64,000 nucleotides of DNA, taken from Terriglobia bacterium. Its GTDB lineage: Bacteria; Acidobacteriota; Terriglobia; Terriglobales; Acidobacteriaceae. Below, piece after piece: positions 59,815 to 64,000 of the stretch (position 1 is its first letter; each line of letters opens with the position of its first letter). A model generated the notes under the pieces. The model did not search any database and was not told the DNA's origin. It worked only from the letters and a program-made list of their open reading frames with translations. Location of the stretch: positions 62,001 through 126,000 of the forward strand of contig JAIQET010000001.1 in NCBI GenBank assembly GCA_020073645.1, written 5' to 3'. The position numbers and the translations under genes were made by a program.

Positions 59815-59947
59815 TTCTTCGACATCCGAGAAGCCGCAGAGAGAAGCAAAACAGGCACCTCAGCGGCTGAAAGCCGTACTTGATTTCAACGCAATTATCG
59901 CAGCGCTGAAGCGCTGCGCCACCCAAAATCAGAGCTCTTCGGACAAC

Positions 59948-60922
59948 CTATGGAGTTCTCGGGGCAGCCTGTGTGGTTGCCGCTTCCAGAATCTTCAGGC
60001 TCATTTCCTTGCTGCCCACACCTAGGGCGGCGCGCACTCCCAGCGGCAGAGTGATATTGCGCCGCGAAACGTGTCCCGAGCGCAGCCCATAAGCCACCGG
60101 GACTCCCAGGTCGCCGACCACGCGCATTACTACTTCTTCCAGCGTGTACCCCTGACCCTTCGTCTGCACGCAGTCCAGCATCTCGCCAAAGATGATCCCC
60201 TTCACCCCTGCCAGTTTCCCCGCCAGCTTCAATTGCATGAGCATGCGGTCAATCTGGTATGGCTTGGCCCCGACGTCTTCCAGGAACAGAATCGTGCCCG
60301 CGGTACGAATGTCATGCGGCGTGCCCAACGATGCCACCAGCATGGACAGGCACCCGCCATACAGGTTCCCTTCCGCATGGCCTTCCACCAGCGGCTTCAC
60401 GCCCGAGTCCGGACCCAAGTCGATCGCCCACTCCGTGAGCCCCGTCAGCGCGGCTTCCCAGGAGGCGAGTTCCACTCCGTCGGGGTGGGCAAAATCTTTG
60501 GTGACCATCGGGCCGTGGAAGGTCACGAATCCCGCCGAGTCCAGAAAGCAGGTCAGCAGTGTGGTGATGTCGCTGTAGCCGACAAAAATCTTCGGGTGCA
60601 TCACGATCTTCTGCGGATCCAGCTTCCCCAGAAGATAATTCGCCCCGTACCCGCCGCGCGCACACACGATCGCCCGCACTTCCTCGCGCACGAACATCTC
60701 TTCCAGTTCCCGCGCCCGGCGCTCCACCGATCCGGCAAAGTAGAGGTCTTGCTCCAAAATCGAGTCGAAATAGAACGGCTTGTATCCCAACTGTTGTAAC
60801 CCCTCGCAGCCCGCCTCCAGCAGATGCCGCTGGATGTTGCTCGCCGGAGCCACAATACCCACTGTGTCGCCCACTTGCAGCGCCAGCGGCTTGACCCGCG
60901 AGATCGGTGCCGTGTTCTGCAT
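59948..60922 (-). CDS. ldcA: LD-carboxypeptidase (peptidase family S66)
   Basis: A 324-residue S66 serine peptidase from ATG 60922 (MQNTAPISRVKPLALQ); the longer open frame is a shadow of dapF. The nucleophile elbow is FVGYSDITTLL, the catalytic glutamate lies in LFLEDVGAKPYQID and the histidine in RSGHVSRRNITLPLG. It removes terminal D-Ala from murein tetrapeptides, producing the tripeptide that Mpl uses, which makes the adjacency to mpl functional. It starts 11 bases after the dapF stop. Confidence 0.9.
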   Translation of the reverse strand: MQNTAPISRVKPLALQVGDTVGIVAPASNIQRHLLEAGCEGLQQLGYKPFYFDSILEQDLYFAGSVERRARELEEMFVREEVRAIVCARGGYGANYLLGKLDPQKIVMHPKIFVGYSDITTLLTCFLDSAGFVTFHGPMVTKDFAHPDGVELASWEAALTGLTEWAIDLGPDSGVKPLVEGHAEGNLYGGCLSMLVASLGTPHDIRTAGTILFLEDVGAKPYQIDRMLMQLKLAGKLAGVKGIIFGEMLDCVQTKGQGYTLEEVVMRVVGDLGVPVAYGLRSGHVSRRNITLPLGVRAALGVGSKEMSLKILEAATTQAAPRTP

Positions 60923-60933
60923 GGAGTCCAATG

Positions 60934-61728
60934 TTAAACGAAAAACTCTCCCCGGCAGATAAGTTGCGCCGGACCGCGCAGAAAGATCTGCTCCTCCCAA
61001 CGCACCGTCTGCACGCCCCCCGGTGTCGCCACCCGCACCGGAGACTCGGCACGTTGCACGCTGATCGCGGCCACCGTCGCGGCGCACGACCCGGTTCCCG
61101 AGGATTGCGTTTCTCCCACCCCGCGCTCGAAAAACCGCGCCTCAATCTCCTGCGCGTTCTTCACCTTTACCAGTTCCACATTAATGCCGTGCTTGAAGTC
61201 GTGGTGCCGTCCGATCTCGGCCGCCTCCCCTTGCCATCCCGGACCAAATTCGTCCACAAAGACAACGTAATGAGGATTGCCCATGGACACCGGGATGCCG
61301 CACACCTCGCGGAAGGCCAGCTTGATCGGGAATTCGTCTCCCACCTGTGGCTCTCCCATGGCGATTTCGAACTCGTACTGGGCGCCACTGCACGCCGTGA
61401 GCACGCAAGTCTTTACCCCCGCCCCGGTTCGCACCGACAGCTTCTCTTTGGGCTGCTCCGCGCACAAATAGGCGGCCACGCAACGGGTGCCATTGCCCGA
61501 GATTTCCGCCTCCGAACCGTCGGCGTTGAACAGCCGTGCCCGCACGTCGGCATCCGTCGCCGGAAACAGCCACTCCACCCCGTCCGCCCCTACCCCTTGG
61601 TGTCGGTCGCAGATGCGCCGGCTGAAGGCGGAGAGGTCCGCTGGGGCATGCATGCCATCAATGATCAGGAAATCGTTGCCGCAGGCGCTGGCCTTGACGA
61701 AAGGAATCGCGGTGCCAGGCGGGTTCAT
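60934..61728 (-). CDS. dapF: Diaminopimelate epimerase DapF
   Basis: A 264-residue epimerase with both catalytic cysteines: SGNGTRCVAAYL (first) and SSGTGSCAATVAA (second). The N-terminal FVKASACGNDFLIIDG is typical. It interconverts LL- and meso-diaminopimelate for peptidoglycan and lysine. It overlaps the MgtC-like gene by 4 bases, and the LD-carboxypeptidase follows closely, so the three are probably one operon. Confidence 0.95.
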   Translation of the reverse strand: MNPPGTAIPFVKASACGNDFLIIDGMHAPADLSAFSRRICDRHQGVGADGVEWLFPATDADVRARLFNADGSEAEISGNGTRCVAAYLCAEQPKEKLSVRTGAGVKTCVLTACSGAQYEFEIAMGEPQVGDEFPIKLAFREVCGIPVSMGNPHYVVFVDEFGPGWQGEAAEIGRHHDFKHGINVELVKVKNAQEIEARFFERGVGETQSSGTGSCAATVAAISVQRAESPVRVATPGGVQTVRWEEQIFLRGPAQLICRGEFFV

Positions 61729-62432
61729 TCGCGCTCGGTGCTGCCCAGAGAGTTTATGCTTGAGAAGACGGTGGACTCGTGCAGGCCTAGAGTGAGAGCC
61801 TCGTGCTCGGTACGAACGCAGTCCACGCCGAACACCACCCGTGAAAGTCCGTCCATGGAGACGGCCCGAACATCCTGAAGGCCCAGCCTTTCCTCGTCCA
61901 GGATGCGGTTCAGTTCACTCAGCATCGCCTCGGTGTTCTTGCCCATCACCTCGAAGGAATACCGCATGGACTTCAGGGCGAACTGCCGTTCCAGTTTGCC
62001 CAGCACTGCCAGCGCAACCAGAATGACCCCGGTGGCAAACACCGCAGTGATGTAGAGCCCGCCGCCGGCCGCCATCCCCACCGACGCCACTACAAACAGC
62101 GTGGCAGCGGTGGTAAGACCGGTCACCGAGCCGCGCGAATGCAGAATCGAGCCCGCACCGATGAAACCGATGCCGGGGATGATCTGCGCTGCTACGCGGG
62201 TGTGGTCTCCGCCAAAACTTGACGCCAGCTCGTCTCCCAGGACGGTGAACATGGCCGCTCCGAAGCAGATGAACATGTTGGTGCGCAAGCCCGCGGGCTT
62301 GTGCCGCAGTTCCCGCTCCAAGCCGATGATTCCGCCCAGAATCGCTGCCACCAGCAAACGAAACAGGGTTGAGGACAGGACCACGCCCATTTCGTTGCGG
62401 AGCAGATCCATGCTGTGCTGCAGCGTTTGCAT
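61725..62432 (-). CDS. MgtC/SapB family membrane protein
   Basis: A 235-residue protein from ATG 62432 (MQTLQHSMDLLRNEMG). Five helices are visible. The family motif GGIIGLERELRHKPAGLRTNMFICFGAAMF is followed by QIIPGIGFIGAGSILHSRGSVTGLTTAATLFV. The C-terminal about 90 residues (YSFEVMGKNTEAMLSELNRILDE) form an ACT-like domain as in MgtC. MgtC proteins modulate the F-type ATPase and Mg stress; SapB-type members are less known. Confidence 0.88.
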   Translation of the reverse strand: MQTLQHSMDLLRNEMGVVLSSTLFRLLVAAILGGIIGLERELRHKPAGLRTNMFICFGAAMFTVLGDELASSFGGDHTRVAAQIIPGIGFIGAGSILHSRGSVTGLTTAATLFVVASVGMAAGGGLYITAVFATGVILVALAVLGKLERQFALKSMRYSFEVMGKNTEAMLSELNRILDEERLGLQDVRAVSMDGLSRVVFGVDCVRTEHEALTLGLHESTVFSSINSLGSTERE

Positions 62433-62521
62433 AGCTTTTGCGGGAATCGCGAGTGAGTGAATTTTATCACCGGAAAACGCTCCTTCCGGCGACTTCCAGT
62501 GGCGCAAGTTAACGCGTCTGA

Positions 62522-64000
62522 TTACCGTGCGGGCGGATGGGTCTGGTAGATGGTGGCTGCCGGCTGGCCATTCACGTGGATCTCGGCAATCGGAAAAAGA
62601 GACTGGCTTCGCATTGCCGCCGCCACCGGGTCCCCTTCCACCGCAATCACGAAGTCCGCATTTTGCGCGGGATTCGCCAGGGCCCTCTCCCACTCCCCTT
62701 GCGGGTCCGACGGCTGCTTCCAAGTGCGGTGGTTGCCTTCCTGGATGACGCGGCGCAAAGGGATTCCGGCCTGCTGCAATGCCCCGGGATGGTCACCCAG
62801 GTACATCAGCAGGGTGGAATCGGGAGGGAGTTTTTTCAGGTTACTCGACAACTCACGTTCTAATGCCAGACGCGTCCGCGAGTTGACCCAGGCTTCGCGA
62901 AAGCTGATGGGCTGCGCACGCCACACCGATGCATAGCTCCCCGCGACCACCAACAGCATCGCTGCCAACACCGCCGTTCGCCCGGCCAAATTGCGCAACC
63001 AGCGGCTGCCGAAATAAATCGCCAGTGCGCCAAAGACCGCGAACACCGGCAGCAGTTCCAATCCGTAGCGCACGTTGTAGTAGGAGAACGGCCACCATAC
63101 TGGAAGATAAATCGGCACCCCGCTGTACGCTACCGAAAGCATGTAGAACGGCAGCGGCACCAAGAGCAACAGAAAGGGCCTCAACCGGAGGAAGCCCAGG
63201 CTCATCACCGCCCCCACCAGCAACGCCACGAGCCACACCTTCTGCCAGCTCCCCTCGGCCAGGTTCAACTCCGCCGACTTCAGAAAATAGCTCGCTGCTG
63301 TGGTCAAATCGTTTGCTCCGGGATGCGGCGCAACCCCTGCCCGGGAAGCCTTCTGCTCAATGGCGCGCGCTGAATAGGGACCGTTGGCGAATTCCAGCGG
63401 ATTGCGGTAGATGATCGCGTTGTAACCCAGCCACAGCACCGGAGGTGTCATCGCCAGTAAGACAAATATTCCTAACCCGCGACGAAGGCGTCCTCCGCTG
63501 TGCTCGGCTGGCAAAGCGATCGGTGCGGCCACAGCACACATCGCCACTGCCAGAAACCATCCGTCGTAACGCGTCCAGCAGGCCGCGAACAAGCAGAGAC
63601 CGCACTTTGCCAAGGCGGAGGAAGCCAACCGCGGATCGTCGTCTGCCGCTTGTTCAACGAACTCGCTGAAGTACACCACCGCCCAGATGAACGCTGCCAG
63701 ATACAGCGGTTCGGTCATGGCCGTGGTCTGGAGATAAATGAGATTAGGGTTCGCTCCGTAGATGATCGCTGCGATCCAGGCCGCGATTCGTACCGTGGCG
63801 TCTGGTTCGGAGTGAAAGCTCAGAGCACTGCGCACCAGGCGAAAAATCCCGGCCACGCCTGCAACATAGGCAACCAGCGACGGGACCGATCCGCCCACTC
63901 CCGTTCTCCACATCCAGTCAGAGAGCAAGAAAGGCAGCATCAACAGGTGCGGCAGAGGCAGCCACACCGTACCCAGTTGCAGCAAGCCGGGTGTGCGCGA
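62522..64000 (-). CDS. Polytopic glycosyltransferase, GT39-like (5' end outside window)
   Basis: The frame is open to the right edge; the ORF track starts it at TTG 63985, but the reading continues to the edge, so the N-terminus is missing (one or two helices). The visible part has about nine membrane helices, the segment GTVWLPLPHLLMLPFL typical of lipid-carrier-dependent glycosyltransferases of the GT39/ArnT type, a helix with ANPNLIYLQTTAMTEPLYLAAFI and a soluble C-terminal domain. It likely uses a polyprenyl-phosphate sugar; the acceptor is unknown. Confidence 0.78.
   Translation of the reverse strand, partial: SRTPGLLQLGTVWLPLPHLLMLPFLLSDWMWRTGVGGSVPSLVAYVAGVAGIFRLVRSALSFHSEPDATVRIAAWIAAIIYGANPNLIYLQTTAMTEPLYLAAFIWAVVYFSEFVEQAADDDPRLASSALAKCGLCLFAACWTRYDGWFLAVAMCAVAAPIALPAEHSGGRLRRGLGIFVLLAMTPPVLWLGYNAIIYRNPLEFANGPYSARAIEQKASRAGVAPHPGANDLTTAASYFLKSAELNLAEGSWQKVWLVALLVGAVMSLGFLRLRPFLLLLVPLPFYMLSVAYSGVPIYLPVWWPFSYYNVRYGLELLPVFAVFGALAIYFGSRWLRNLAGRTAVLAAMLLVVAGSYASVWRAQPISFREAWVNSRTRLALERELSSNLKKLPPDSTLLMYLGDHPGALQQAGIPLRRVIQEGNHRTWKQPSDPQGEWERALANPAQNADFVIAVEGDPVAAAMRSQSLFPIAEIHVNGQPAATIYQTHPPAR

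Overview
The window is a high-GC, gene-dense bacterial chromosome segment whose genes and repeats suggest an Acidobacteriota (Terriglobia or Koribacter-like) soil bacterium. The cell is clearly Gram-negative (Tol-Pal system, lpxD, TolC). It carries a full hopanoid pathway, FG-GAP and galactose-oxidase-like secreted proteins, and dispersed palindromic repeats of a kind common in that phylum. The assignment is by gene content only; there is no rRNA, tRNA, phage, transposase or CRISPR array in the window.

Layout. 1-2.9 kb: a 3'-truncated PRC-barrel/MgtE-N protein and a frameshifted galactose-oxidase-like gene. 2.9-5.4 kb: an FG-GAP repeat protein. 5.5-7.6 kb: an RsbW/RsbV-like pair, an AhpD-family peroxidase gene read through an in-frame TGA (a probable selenoprotein) and an OB-fold-like exported protein. 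7.7-11.4 kb: a GT2 glycosyltransferase and an MFS transporter, a higBA toxin-antitoxin module and queF. 11.5-15.2 kb: an HlyD adaptor, a TPR protein and a TolC channel. 15.5-30.7 kb: a hopanoid locus, with hpnJ and two EamA half-transporters on the plus strand converging on a long minus-strand series ispH, shc, hpnH, orf, hpnA, hpnG, orf, two Zn-dehydrogenases, hpnC, hpnD, hpnE. 30.8-32.6 kb: a small toxin-antitoxin and UPF0489 island. 32.6-39.6 kb: recN, then tolQ-tolR-tolA/tonB-tolB-pal-cpoB. 39.7-41.4 kb: small proteins and a third toxin-antitoxin pair. 41.5-49.2 kb: korAB, accA, dnaE. 49.2-54 kb: exported small proteins, a cytochrome c and a CCA-adding enzyme with a histone-H1-like tail. 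54-64 kb: lpxD, an acyltransferase, an M61 peptidase, mpl, an LD-carboxypeptidase, dapF, an MgtC-like protein and a 5'-truncated glycosyltransferase.

How the genes fit together. IspH supplies isoprenoid precursors. HpnD, HpnC and HpnE make squalene; Shc cyclises it to hopene; HpnH adds adenosine; HpnG removes adenine; HpnJ modifies the cyclitol head group. The two Zn-dehydrogenases and two unknown proteins inside the same gene string are candidates for undescribed side-chain steps. Mpl, the LD-carboxypeptidase and DapF form a peptidoglycan/DAP recycling neighbourhood.

The strongest unusual signal is the AhpD-family gene at 6513-7037. A TGA replaces exactly the second cysteine of the CxxC redox motif and is followed at the right distance by a 7-bp hairpin with a GGC loop, matching the bacterial SECIS layout. 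Other notable signals are a dispersed palindromic repeat inserted in frame inside hpnE, heptanucleotide hairpin elements that form the 3' end of shc and abut the hpnA start codon, and three toxin-antitoxin loci each with a readable palindromic operator.
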